A stretch of 32,497 nt of DNA from an uncultured Muribaculum sp. GTDB taxonomy: Bacteria; Bacteroidota; Bacteroidia; Bacteroidales; Muribaculaceae. Position numbers and translations under genes: made by a program. Below, in pieces: positions 8,108 through 18,122 of this stretch (positions within the stretch are counted from its first letter, which is position 1; every line of letters starts with the position of its first letter). The stretch is taken from assembly GCA_947573015.1 (NCBI GenBank), contig CANPDS010000002.1, positions 1 to 32,497 on the forward strand, read 5' to 3'. A model generated the notes under the pieces. It did not search any database. It was not told the origin of the DNA and worked only from the letters and a program-made list of their open reading frames with translations.

Positions 8108-9124
8108 ATGTCACTTCACCTGACTGAATGCCGAAAAATAATTGAAGGCGTCTTCTGCCGTCCGGATCTGCCCGAAGAATTGCGACACAAATTCTCCGAA
8201 TGGATGCTGGCACACGAAAATGACCATACGCTACAGCAGGTGATGCTTGAAATGTGGGCCAATCTACACGACGACCCATCAGAAGTGTCATCCGACGGGC
8301 TGCACAGGCTGCTCAACGATATTAAATTGCTCGAAGGCAATTCAAGCAAAGCGTCAAGGCATGGCAGAATCGCACGTTACTGTGCGGCTGCGGCAATAAC
8401 AGCGGTCATGTTCACTGCCGGATGGCTGGCATCCGGAGCATGGTTCGGGAATGACAATACAGAGCCAACCACCATTTTAGTTACCGCCCCTGGATCAACA
8501 GGACATCACATTCTCCCCGACGGCACCGAAGTGTGGCTCAACTCCGAAAGCAAGCTATGCTATACAGGCAATCTGGATGGTGCCATACGTCAAGTGAGCC
8601 TCAAAGGCGAAGCCTACTTCGATGTTGCACAAAACAAAGTCAGCCCATTTCAGGTTGTGATGGATAGTCTGCAAGTCGAAGTCACAGGCACCGCATTCGA
8701 TGCCATAAACTATCCATTCGCACCCGAACAGGTTGCGCTACAGAGGGGCAGTGTAAATGTGACAGGCAAGAGCAGCGGAATGGCTGTGACCCTCAGTCCC
8801 GACCAGATTGTGACCCGCAGACGTGGGACCTCTGAAATATCAGTAGGAAGCGCCGATTGCGACAACTACTGTGGATGGATGGCCCGACGTATCACGTTTG
8901 ACAACCGCCGCCTTTACGACATCCTGACAATCCTCGAACGCCGATATGCCGTAAGCATCACAGTCGGCCCACATGTCGACCTCGAGAAACGCCTGTCGCT
9001 CACCATCGGAGGAGAGACATTTGATGAAACGACACGTCTGATCGAGCGTCTTGTACCTATCAGATTCGAGACAAGCGGCAATACCGTCACTGTTACAATC
9101 TGCCGGCGCAATGCACGCTCATGA
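8108..9124 (+). CDS. FecR-family anti-sigma factor
   Basis: Single TM around residues 88-110, then LPDGTEVWLNSESKLCYTGNLDGAIRQVSLKGEAYFDVAQNKVSPFQV FecR motif. Confidence 0.95.
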   Translation: MSLHLTECRKIIEGVFCRPDLPEELRHKFSEWMLAHENDHTLQQVMLEMWANLHDDPSEVSSDGLHRLLNDIKLLEGNSSKASRHGRIARYCAAAAITAVMFTAGWLASGAWFGNDNTEPTTILVTAPGSTGHHILPDGTEVWLNSESKLCYTGNLDGAIRQVSLKGEAYFDVAQNKVSPFQVVMDSLQVEVTGTAFDAINYPFAPEQVALQRGSVNVTGKSSGMAVTLSPDQIVTRRRGTSEISVGSADCDNYCGWMARRITFDNRRLYDILTILERRYAVSITVGPHVDLEKRLSLTIGGETFDETTRLIERLVPIRFETSGNTVTVTICRRNARS

Positions 9125-9200
9125 TTCATAACCGGCGTGACGACTGGCAACCCGACACCCCCAACCTTTTCTGAATTTACCATTAACCCTATCTCTAATT

Positions 9201-12200
9201 ATGACAGCAAATAGCGTAATGAGAAGCATTATGCGGCACTCTTTGCCAACTATACTTCTCTGTGCTGCCTCGGTACCGGCGTTCGCCGCCACTGCCCCGA
9301 CGGTAAGCATCGACGTAAAAAACGTCACCGTAAAAGAGCTGCTCCACACCATCGAAGCCAACAGCAACTACACGTTTGCCTATGCCGACGATGATATCAG
9401 CTCTACCAAACGAATCACACTCAAGGCCGACGACCGGTCGATCGCCTCGATCGTCGCCGAAGTGCTCCCCGGCGCAAAAATCGATGTAGAGGGAAATAAA
9501 ATTATTATTACACGCAGTAATAATAACGCCGCGCAGCAGCCTGACAAGGCAGCCGCACGGCGCAAGGTGTCGGGCACTGTGCTCGACGAAGCCGGCGAAC
9601 CCGTAATTGGCGCCACAGTGAAAGTCAAGGGCACCAACGAAGCGGTTGCCACAGACTTTGATGGAAACTTCACGCTCAACGTTGCCTCGACACGCCCAAC
9701 AATCATTGTATCATATGTTGGCTACAGCTCTTCAGAGAAGCAACTCAATGCCAACCAGAACAATATCAAATTTACCATCGAACCGCAGGCGACAATGCTC
9801 GACGATGTGGTCGTAGTGGGTTATGGTGTGCAGAACAAACGCGACGTCACCACCTCTATCGCCTCAATTAAAGCCGAAGACTTCGCAAAGACCCCAACCG
9901 CAGATTTCCGCGACGCCATGGCAGCAAAAATGCCAGGTGTACAGGTGCTCTCACTCGGCGGTCAGCCTGACGGCAATGTGTCAATACGTATCCGTGGTAT
10001 ACAGTCGGCAACATCCGGCAACGACCCACTTTACGTAATCGACGGCGTAACTACTGATGCACGTGCTTTCGCCAATATCGAGAGCTCCGACATCGAGAGC
10101 CTTGAGGTGCTTAAGGATGCATCTGCAGCAGCCATCTACGGTTCTCGTGGTTCATGCGGTGTCGTTATTGTAACAACTAAACGCGGTAAAGGCTCAAAAC
10201 CAACTATTTCTTATGATGGACAAGTCGGTTGGTCAACAGTAAGCAAAAAGATGGATATGCTTGATGCCTACGAATTTGCACAAATGTTCAAGGAAGCACG
10301 CGACGGTGCCTATCTGAGCCAGACTCCAGGTGCAAGCATCAACGATCCTTACGATTTACGTCCATCGAGCTACCAGCGTGTCAACCCTATCATTTCCGCA
10401 TATCTTGAGGATAAGACCGGCCGACTCACTAACACAGACTGGCAGGACGAGATATTCCGCACGGCACTCTCAACCAAACACTCGCTAAGCGTTTCAGGCA
10501 AGACCCCAGATGTACGTTACTATGTAGGAGGCAGCTACCTATACCGCGAAGGTACCATCATCGGCAGCGACTTTGAGCGATTCAGCGCACGTGCAAATGT
10601 CGATGGCACACGCGGCAAGTTCAAGTATGGCATCAGCTTCTCCCCCTCCTATTCCGAGACAAATTATGTTAATTCAGATGCCCAGTACAATTCTGATGGT
10701 GTAATCGCATGTGCACTCCAAAGCGCACCGATCTTCCCGGTATACAACAGCGACGGCAGCTACAATCAGGATATGAATGGCTTGCTACGTCTTGACCCAT
10801 GGGACACTCAGCTCAACGTATGTATGAACCCCGTACTGCTTGCCAACGAGATTGATGATAAACGCAATAAGATCAACCTCATGGGTAACATCTACGCCGG
10901 TTACGAATTCATCAAGGGTCTTGAGTATAAACTCACTGTTGGTGGCGATTTTTATAGCTATACCAGAGATTATTACCGCCCAAGTTATATTGAAAAAAAT
11001 GGAATGGCAAACCATGGTAATCTCTCAGCCCCAAACGCACGGCATTGGGATCAAAGCTATTTTCACTGGACACTATCTAATCAAGTGATGTTCAACCGCA
11101 CATTTGGTGAACACAGCATTAATGCTGTGGCAGCATATGAAGCCGAAAAGCAAACGGTTCGCACAGCTCAGATATATGCTATCGGAACTCCAGGCGATGA
11201 CAAGATCCGCACTACCAAGGGCAAAACCATTGATCAGGATAATACGCTCGACAACCGCTACAGCTATACATTTGCCTCATGGCTTGTACGTGCACAATAC
11301 TCCTACAAAGGCCGTTATATGCTGTCTGCATCAATACGTGGTGACGGTAGTTCACGTTTCGCACCCAACACACGCTGGGGCTACTTCCCGGCAGCATCAA
11401 TCGGGTGGCGCATGAGCGATGAGAGATTCCTCCGCGATGTAACATGGCTCAATGATCTCAAGATCCGTGCATCAGTAGGTCAGACAGGTAACGCACAGAT
11501 CGGCAACTCGGCATATCTTGCCCTATACGGCGCTACTACTGCAGATCTTGGAGCGGGACTACAACAAACCATATATCCGACACAAATAGCTAATAACGAT
11601 CTCGGTTGGGAGAAAAACACCCAATGGAACGGCGGTATAGATTTTAACATATTCAACGGATATCTCCGAATGTCCGCCGACTTATATTATTCCAAGACCA
11701 CAAATATGATTTTTGATGTGCCTGTCAGCCAAGTTTCAGGCTTACAGACATCTACTATCAACATTGGCTCCATGGAAAACAAGGGTATCGAACTCCAACT
11801 GGCATCTGACCACCGTTTTGGAGATTTCACATACTCATTCAATGCCAACTGGTCGCTCAACCGCAATAAGGTGCTGTCACTTGGCGATGAGAATGCCGAT
11901 ATTATCAAGGAATCAAGCTATGCCGGTGGTTATTATATAACACGTGTAGGACAACCTGTAGGATGTTACTATCTTCTAATTCAAGATGGTATATTCCATA
12001 ACCAGCAGGAGCTGAATCAGTATCCACACTTTGAGACCAGTGAGGTCGGAGACTTCCGTTTTGTTGATGTCAATGGCAACGGTATTATCGAGAAAGATGC
12101 TGACCGCGCTATTGTCGGCAACTATCAGCCCGACTTCTACTATGGATTCGGTCTTACCCTCGGCTACAAAGGCTTCGATCTCGCCGCCAACTTCCAGGGT

Positions 12201-12620
12201 GTATATGGCAACGAGATCCTCAACCTCGAACGCCGTTACCTGCTCAACATGGAGGGATCATCCAATATGATGAAGGAGGCTCTGCAACGCTTCCCCTACG
12301 GCGAGCTAAACAAAGCCACACGTAAATCTACAGGTAATGATGGAGCCTGTACTTCCACATTCCATATAGAGGACGGATCATATCTGCGCCTGCAAAACCT
12401 TTCGCTTGGTTATACCGTACCCAAGGCATGGCTAAAACGTATGGGTATCACCAATCTGCGTCTCTATGTACAGGGCACCAACCTCTTTACATGGACAAAA
12501 TATACTGGCTACAACCCCGAAGTCAACAAGCGCTCCGACGATGCACTGCGTCCAGGTGAGGACTACTGCTCATATCCTCTGGCGCGCACATTCACCTTCG
12601 GTCTCAATTTCAGCCTATAA
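9201..12620 (+). CDS. SusC/RagA-family TonB-linked outer membrane protein with STN domain
   Basis: STN domain (VSIDVKNVTVKELLHTIEANSNYTFAY), CarboxypepD_reg-like domain (VSGTVLDEAGEPVIGATVKVKGT), plug (VVVGYGVQNKRDVTTSI), C-terminal FTFGLNFSL. Confidence 0.97.
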   Translation: MTANSVMRSIMRHSLPTILLCAASVPAFAATAPTVSIDVKNVTVKELLHTIEANSNYTFAYADDDISSTKRITLKADDRSIASIVAEVLPGAKIDVEGNKIIITRSNNNAAQQPDKAAARRKVSGTVLDEAGEPVIGATVKVKGTNEAVATDFDGNFTLNVASTRPTIIVSYVGYSSSEKQLNANQNNIKFTIEPQATMLDDVVVVGYGVQNKRDVTTSIASIKAEDFAKTPTADFRDAMAAKMPGVQVLSLGGQPDGNVSIRIRGIQSATSGNDPLYVIDGVTTDARAFANIESSDIESLEVLKDASAAAIYGSRGSCGVVIVTTKRGKGSKPTISYDGQVGWSTVSKKMDMLDAYEFAQMFKEARDGAYLSQTPGASINDPYDLRPSSYQRVNPIISAYLEDKTGRLTNTDWQDEIFRTALSTKHSLSVSGKTPDVRYYVGGSYLYREGTIIGSDFERFSARANVDGTRGKFKYGISFSPSYSETNYVNSDAQYNSDGVIACALQSAPIFPVYNSDGSYNQDMNGLLRLDPWDTQLNVCMNPVLLANEIDDKRNKINLMGNIYAGYEFIKGLEYKLTVGGDFYSYTRDYYRPSYIEKNGMANHGNLSAPNARHWDQSYFHWTLSNQVMFNRTFGEHSINAVAAYEAEKQTVRTAQIYAIGTPGDDKIRTTKGKTIDQDNTLDNRYSYTFASWLVRAQYSYKGRYMLSASIRGDGSSRFAPNTRWGYFPAASIGWRMSDERFLRDVTWLNDLKIRASVGQTGNAQIGNSAYLALYGATTADLGAGLQQTIYPTQIANNDLGWEKNTQWNGGIDFNIFNGYLRMSADLYYSKTTNMIFDVPVSQVSGLQTSTINIGSMENKGIELQLASDHRFGDFTYSFNANWSLNRNKVLSLGDENADIIKESSYAGGYYITRVGQPVGCYYLLIQDGIFHNQQELNQYPHFETSEVGDFRFVDVNGNGIIEKDADRAIVGNYQPDFYYGFGLTLGYKGFDLAANFQGVYGNEILNLERRYLLNMEGSSNMMKEALQRFPYGELNKATRKSTGNDGACTSTFHIEDGSYLRLQNLSLGYTVPKAWLKRMGITNLRLYVQGTNLFTWTKYTGYNPEVNKRSDDALRPGEDYCSYPLARTFTFGLNFSL

Positions 12621-12643
12621 ACTATTGTTTTATCATCCTTATT

Positions 12644-14044
12644 TTGATACTTAAGATGAAATTCAAATATATCAAACTCGCCGGATCCCTACTCTGTGCC
12701 GCGACACTAACCGCATGTGGTGACGCCTTTTTTGAGCAGTATCCTGCTAATAATATCACAGAAGGTAATTTTTACCAAAATGATGACGATTTCAATCAAG
12801 CCGTTCGCTGCTGTTATGCAAAATTAAAAACACAAAGTGCTTATTTCATTACAGAGCTTGGCTACCGTTCCGATGAAAGTACTCTTCTTGCCATGGCAAC
12901 GTCAACCCAAGACAGGTATGACATTGACCACTTTCAGGATGTTCCGTCAAATGGTATCCTCAACGATATATGGAATGCCTGGTATAATGCAATCTATAGA
13001 TGCAATGATGTACTTGATCATATTGCAGGCAAGAATAATCTCCAAAATTACAATCAATATCGAGGAGAAGCCTTATTTCTCCGTGCATGGAATTATTTCA
13101 ATCTTTACCGGGCATTCGGTGGAGTTCCTATTACACGTGTAGTTGTAAGTCCCGAAAAGGCCAAAACTATAGCACGTTGCTCAGATGAAGATATGTTCAA
13201 TTTATTAGTTGAGGATCTTACTGAAGCGGCATCATTACTTCCTGACAAACCTGGATCCGAAAAAGCACGTGTAGCCAATATTGCAGCCTGGACTCTTCTC
13301 GCAAAAGTATACCTTACTTTTAAGAAACCTGCAGAGGCCAAGAAAGCTCTTGACGAAGCGATGAAAAACAGTAATTATGGCTTGATGTCTTCCACCGAAG
13401 AAGCGTTTGATGTAACCAAGAAGTTCAACAAAGAGATGATTTTTGTTCTTCATTACGAAAAAACCAATGGTGAGGGGCATGGATACTGGTATTCTCAAAA
13501 GACAAACGTACTTGCTGAAATAAACTCACCTACACCATCTTTGCGTGCTATTTACTCAGATGAGGATAATCGTCGGCCATTAATAGCAGAATATGTAAAA
13601 CAAGGTTCCGTTTATGTACTCAAAAAGTATCTTGATCAATTTGATGCCACATATACAACACAAGTTGGCAATGATTTCCCATACTTGCGTTATGCTGATA
13701 TCATTTTAATGTATGCTGAAGCCCTAGCCGACACTTCAATAGCTGATGCGCTGACATGGCTTAACAAAACTCGCACACGTGCCGGACTTGCAGAACTTAC
13801 GACTGCCGAGATCTCATCACGCGACCAGTTTATACGCGCCCTTGCCGATGAACGCGCACGCGAATTCGCTCTTGAAGGACAACGTTGGTTCGACCTCGTG
13901 CGCCTCGGCCTCGCTATCGAGACAATGCGTGCAGAAGGCTTCACCCTCGACGAACACAATCTCCTCTTCGCCATCCCGCAAAACCAGATTGAGATTGTCA
14001 ACAATTCATCAATTCTCTGGCAAAACCCGGGATATAACTCTTAA
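12644..14044 (+). CDS. SusD/RagB-family nutrient-binding lipoprotein
   Basis: Signal peptide with LTACGDAFFEQYP; GEALFLRAWNYFNLYRAFGGVPI; DERAREFALEGQRWFDLVRLG; C-terminal NPGY. Confidence 0.97.
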   Translation: MILKMKFKYIKLAGSLLCAATLTACGDAFFEQYPANNITEGNFYQNDDDFNQAVRCCYAKLKTQSAYFITELGYRSDESTLLAMATSTQDRYDIDHFQDVPSNGILNDIWNAWYNAIYRCNDVLDHIAGKNNLQNYNQYRGEALFLRAWNYFNLYRAFGGVPITRVVVSPEKAKTIARCSDEDMFNLLVEDLTEAASLLPDKPGSEKARVANIAAWTLLAKVYLTFKKPAEAKKALDEAMKNSNYGLMSSTEEAFDVTKKFNKEMIFVLHYEKTNGEGHGYWYSQKTNVLAEINSPTPSLRAIYSDEDNRRPLIAEYVKQGSVYVLKKYLDQFDATYTTQVGNDFPYLRYADIILMYAEALADTSIADALTWLNKTRTRAGLAELTTAEISSRDQFIRALADERAREFALEGQRWFDLVRLGLAIETMRAEGFTLDEHNLLFAIPQNQIEIVNNSSILWQNPGYNS

Positions 14045-14059
14045 TAATCTGAACTCCCA

Positions 14060-16078
14060 ATGAAAAAGTTAATCAATATATTGATGCTCGGGGCTATGCT
14101 CGTGAGCTTCACCGGATGCTGGGACGACGAAGTTATCGATGCCGGCGCAGCACGTCCGCAGGTAGAGAACCTGAAAGCAGTGCCCGGCGACGAGGAGGCT
14201 GTCGTGACCTGGACCATGCCCGACGGATGGAATCCAACCGATTTCATCATAACATACTCGACACCCGAATCAGAAAAAGTATCTTTCCGTACGGGCAAAC
14301 TTGGCGAATACACCTATACAATCGGTCAACTTGTCAATGATTACCAATACTCATTCGACATACAGGCCGTATATGGCGAACTTATATCAGGCGCCGTGAC
14401 AGCCATAGCAAAACCATCCACATCTCGATTCCCGGTGACAGATCTCAGCGCAAATGGAGATAATGCAAGTGTAACTCTGACATGGACCCGTCCGTCGATG
14501 CTTGTCACTGGCTACACACTCACATACTTCCAGGATCCCACACCTGCCGATGTGAAGACAATGGATATAGCCGCTGATGCAGAGACTGTGACCGTGACCG
14601 GCCTTACCAATGACATAAGCCATACATTCAGTCTGGTGGCCAACTACACTCGCGGAGCATCCGACCCCGCTACTGTAAAAGCACTCCCGACTCTTGCTAT
14701 ACCTTACTTCGTCGATAAGACTGAGACAGCAATCGGACTCCCCGTCCACTTCTCATTCAACCGAGCCGACTATACCGATGCTGCCGACGTCACATGGACA
14801 TTCCCAGGAAATATAGTCAAGAAAGGCGATGAAGTCGACTATGCATTCACATCACAAGGCACACAGACTGTGGAACTATCGATACTCTCCGGTGTCAACA
14901 AGCGCACCTGGACTATCGAAATTCAGGTTCGCGAATATGCACTGTGGTACAGCGAGTGGGTCATGGACGGCACAACATTCAATGGCTTCAAAGGCTCATG
15001 TCCCGTATTCTCTCCTGACGGATCTACCGTATACGACATCACATTCAGCAAGATCACATCGCTCTATGCATTCGATGTGGCTTCCGGAAATTTGAAATGG
15101 GTATTCACTCCGACCGCCAAATCGGCAAGTTACAATATGCTTACCGTAAATCCGGTCAATGGCGACATATATTTCGGCACCACATCCGCCGGACAGTTCT
15201 ATTGCGTAAGTGCGGAAGGAGAACAACGATGGATGTTTACCGAAGCTCAGTCAATGCAATCGGCCGCACCGGCTGTAAATGCGACCGGTACGGTGGTATA
15301 TCTCGGCGACAAATCAGGCAACGTATTCGCACTCGATGCAGCTACCGGCACCAAGAAATGGGGCGGCAGTCTCGGCAACTCATGCACTGCAATTCTTGTC
15401 AACGGCAACGAAGTGGTGATGGGATCCACCGACAAAGGCATATTCTTCCTTGATTCGGAAACCGGAGCAGAAATTGCAAAAATCACTTTGTCTACAAAAA
15501 TATCCGATATTACCGGATTTGCTGTAGCCGCTGACAAACGCACAGTATACGTTCCTCAAAACAGCGGATGCATGTCGAAGATCGATATTATAGATCACAA
15601 GGTGCTTATCGACAGCAAGGTCAACTCAAATGCCTCACCAAATACCATGTACGAACCCATTGTGGCTCCTAATGGTGATGTGTTTGTAGGAAGCAAAGAT
15701 AGCTATGTGTATTGCTTCGACAGCGATCTCAACGAAAAGTGGAACTACAAAGTCCTCGACAAAGCCAATGCATTCAACTACTCACATCCATGCGTCGACA
15801 CTGAAGGCAACTTCTATATCACATCGGGGCAGGAACTCAACCACTGTCTCGGTTTCAGTCCGACTGGTGCGGTCATACTCGACCAGTCATTCGGCAGCAA
15901 TGGAACGGCACAAAAGCAAATGGGCGGAAACAACCTGCTCAACGGCGTGCTTTACAGTGCGTTTGTAGGTGCGAGCGGAGAAAACGGACTCTTCGTCGGT
16001 ATCGGTGTAGGTTATGACCGTGCCTCAAGCTGGTCAACCCACGGCGGTGATCCATGCGGCTCATGCTGTATCAAATAA
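14060..16078 (+). CDS. Surface lipoprotein with FN3-like repeats, PKD-like domain and PQQ-type beta-propeller
   Basis: Lipobox FTGCWDDE; FN3-like repeats (VTWTMPDGWNPTDFIITYS, LTWTRPSMLVTGYTLTYF); GNLKWVF, GEQRWMF, GTKKWGG, LNEKWNY propeller blades. Confidence 0.8.
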   Translation: MKKLINILMLGAMLVSFTGCWDDEVIDAGAARPQVENLKAVPGDEEAVVTWTMPDGWNPTDFIITYSTPESEKVSFRTGKLGEYTYTIGQLVNDYQYSFDIQAVYGELISGAVTAIAKPSTSRFPVTDLSANGDNASVTLTWTRPSMLVTGYTLTYFQDPTPADVKTMDIAADAETVTVTGLTNDISHTFSLVANYTRGASDPATVKALPTLAIPYFVDKTETAIGLPVHFSFNRADYTDAADVTWTFPGNIVKKGDEVDYAFTSQGTQTVELSILSGVNKRTWTIEIQVREYALWYSEWVMDGTTFNGFKGSCPVFSPDGSTVYDITFSKITSLYAFDVASGNLKWVFTPTAKSASYNMLTVNPVNGDIYFGTTSAGQFYCVSAEGEQRWMFTEAQSMQSAAPAVNATGTVVYLGDKSGNVFALDAATGTKKWGGSLGNSCTAILVNGNEVVMGSTDKGIFFLDSETGAEIAKITLSTKISDITGFAVAADKRTVYVPQNSGCMSKIDIIDHKVLIDSKVNSNASPNTMYEPIVAPNGDVFVGSKDSYVYCFDSDLNEKWNYKVLDKANAFNYSHPCVDTEGNFYITSGQELNHCLGFSPTGAVILDQSFGSNGTAQKQMGGNNLLNGVLYSAFVGASGENGLFVGIGVGYDRASSWSTHGGDPCGSCCIK

Positions 16079-16093
16079 TTTAACAATCATATA

Positions 16094-16135
16094 GCAGAGA
16101 GCCGGATTTTCACTCCCCGGAAGCCGGCCCTCTGC
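16094..16135 (+). promoter_or_regulatory. Intra-operon hairpin between the two propeller lipoprotein genes
   Basis: GCAGAGAGCCGG (16094-16105)/CCGGCCCTCTGC (16124-16135), one mismatch, no T-tract. Confidence 0.5.
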
Positions 16136-16155
16136 TCATCCAATAAATCAATGCT

Positions 16156-17844
16156 ATGTATATCAATAAAAAAATGTTGATTCCCCATATCATCGTTGGA
16201 GCATGTCTGGCAATGTCGGTATCAGCGTGCAGCGATGACGATGATACAAATGTCAATGATATAATTGACCGTCCGACAAAAACCACCCTAAACCTCAACA
16301 GATATTATGATGAGTCCGGAGCAATAAAACAATTCAAATGGACAGATGAGGATATGGCCATTCTTACCGTGCCTTCCACCGGCTATAAAGCCCAAGCCTC
16401 TCCGATACAACCGGGACTCTCATCCTCTCTCTTCCTATTTACTGTAAAAGCTCCTGCTCAGGCAACCGTAGTGAGCTACTATCCTACCGATGCCCCTGTG
16501 ACTGTAGGTAGCGGTAAAGTGAATCTCGAAATTCCAGCAATACAAGACGGCAAGATTTCTCCCCTACTCCTCGGCCACGATTGCAAAGTGCTCTCTTCGT
16601 ATGAGGGTTGCACTATCGACCTAAAGCATTTCCCGGCTACGCTGATGGTAAATATCGCCCGTGGCAACCATTATATCAAGAGCGTGGAGGTACGCGCAAA
16701 TGGCGGCGAGAATATCGCCGGCAAAATTACCATAGATGCAGACACATGGAGCATAAACGCATCAGAGGCGACCGCACGTGTCGATCTACCATCTCCACTT
16801 GATTGCACTCTAAATCCTGGGACGGTAGCTGTACAACTTGCTCCAATATATCTTTCGCAAGGATACAGCGTGACGGTAACCGATACTAACGGCCATACTA
16901 TCGGCACATCGACCGATGCTCCGCTGGAACTCACCTCGGCAACAGTCTTCACTACCGACAATGCCGCAGACAACGAACCAATGCGCATCATAGCCTGCGG
17001 AACCAACAAGGTGCATGTGATCGATGCCGGAGCGGCTATCGGCGGTGCATATACCAACGGACTACTCTGGACATGGGACGCCAAAACAGCGGCATCAGAT
17101 ATTGGACTTGCCGAATCACGTTGTGACCATATCGACGATTGCAAGCCTGTTGATGGAGGAAGTAAGTTCTTGATTACAAGTTCCTACAACTGGTGCGTGC
17201 TTCTCGACCGCGAGACAAAGAAGGTGCTGTTCTCAGCCAATCAGTGTTCCAACGCACACTCTGCAGAACTGCTTCCAGGCAACCGCATTGCTGTAGCATG
17301 CAGCGAAGGGACATCCACTACCCACAATCAGGTACAGATATATGACATCTCGAAACCCAATTCCATTCTCTTCAGCACGCCACTCACCTCTGGTCACGGA
17401 GTAGTATGGAGCAACGATACTCAACGTCTGTATGCCATGGGAGGACAATCATTGAATGTATACAGCCTTGTCGACTGGGATACAGCCTCTCCTAAACTGA
17501 AACTGGAGAAAAGCATCACCACTCCTCAAAGCGGCACTCATGATCTTACAATGGCCGATGCCACGACCCTTGTAGTAGCCGGCAAGAAAGCATATCTATT
17601 TGATATCTACTCGGAAAAATTCACAGAAATGACCCATTTCTCTGCATGTACAGCATTGAAATCGGTCAACTACAATCCCCTCACATCCGAGCTTTGGTAC
17701 ACCGATGCCACCGTGCCCGAAGGTACACAAAGCTGGTCGACTCATACCCTCCGTTATGCAACCGACATAGCTGCATCCTCAATGGCCGGCTCAATCAGCA
17801 TTACCGACATGGATGTATACAAAGTGCGTGTACTCAATTGGTAA
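16156..17844 (+). CDS. Lipoprotein with C-terminal beta-propeller (DUF6528-like)
   Basis: Lipobox SACSDDDD; C-terminal half MRIIACGTNKVHVIDAGA...LLWTWDAK...LITSSYNWCVLLDRETKKVLFS resembles DUF6528 propellers; family named from memory. Confidence 0.65.
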   Translation: MYINKKMLIPHIIVGACLAMSVSACSDDDDTNVNDIIDRPTKTTLNLNRYYDESGAIKQFKWTDEDMAILTVPSTGYKAQASPIQPGLSSSLFLFTVKAPAQATVVSYYPTDAPVTVGSGKVNLEIPAIQDGKISPLLLGHDCKVLSSYEGCTIDLKHFPATLMVNIARGNHYIKSVEVRANGGENIAGKITIDADTWSINASEATARVDLPSPLDCTLNPGTVAVQLAPIYLSQGYSVTVTDTNGHTIGTSTDAPLELTSATVFTTDNAADNEPMRIIACGTNKVHVIDAGAAIGGAYTNGLLWTWDAKTAASDIGLAESRCDHIDDCKPVDGGSKFLITSSYNWCVLLDRETKKVLFSANQCSNAHSAELLPGNRIAVACSEGTSTTHNQVQIYDISKPNSILFSTPLTSGHGVVWSNDTQRLYAMGGQSLNVYSLVDWDTASPKLKLEKSITTPQSGTHDLTMADATTLVVAGKKAYLFDIYSEKFTEMTHFSACTALKSVNYNPLTSELWYTDATVPEGTQSWSTHTLRYATDIAASSMAGSISITDMDVYKVRVLNW

Positions 17845-17968
17845 TATAGCGACCACATCATCCTGCGTCCGTCTGGCAAGCGGTAAAACGCAATAACTAT
17901 TCAACCAAGCTACAAATCATAACACGCTGAATAGTTACCAAAACGGACGTTTGTGGTTAAAAAAAGTT

Positions 17969-18011
17969 AAACCTCACCTCGGCGATTAGCGTTCCCTCCG
18001 GGGTGAGGTTT
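17969..18011 (+). terminator. 3' hairpin, probable terminator
   Basis: AAACCTCACC (17969-17978)/GGTGAGGTTT (18002-18011). A second weaker inverted repeat AACTATTCA (17895-17903)/TGAATAGTT (17928-17936) lies upstream. Confidence 0.5.
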
Positions 18012-18122
18012 CATTATAAATGAGCGTCAGAATTTGCAATGGCCAAAACACATTCAATTTCTGCTAATCTCAACCCAATCATTAACCTGCATAACCAATC
18101 AAAAAAATACCCTCACAACATC

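Noticed and set aside
9502-9526. TTATTATTAC-ACGCA-GTAATAATAA hairpin inside susC
   Set aside because: Within the coding sequence at the STN/linker junction (IIITRSNNN); likely from Ile/Asn codons, with no evidence of regulation.
18004-18029. GCGTCA upstream of the second GDPD gene as a possible fourth ECF site
   Set aside because: The upstream half-site is TGAGGTT instead of AGGGTAT at the expected distance; not supported.
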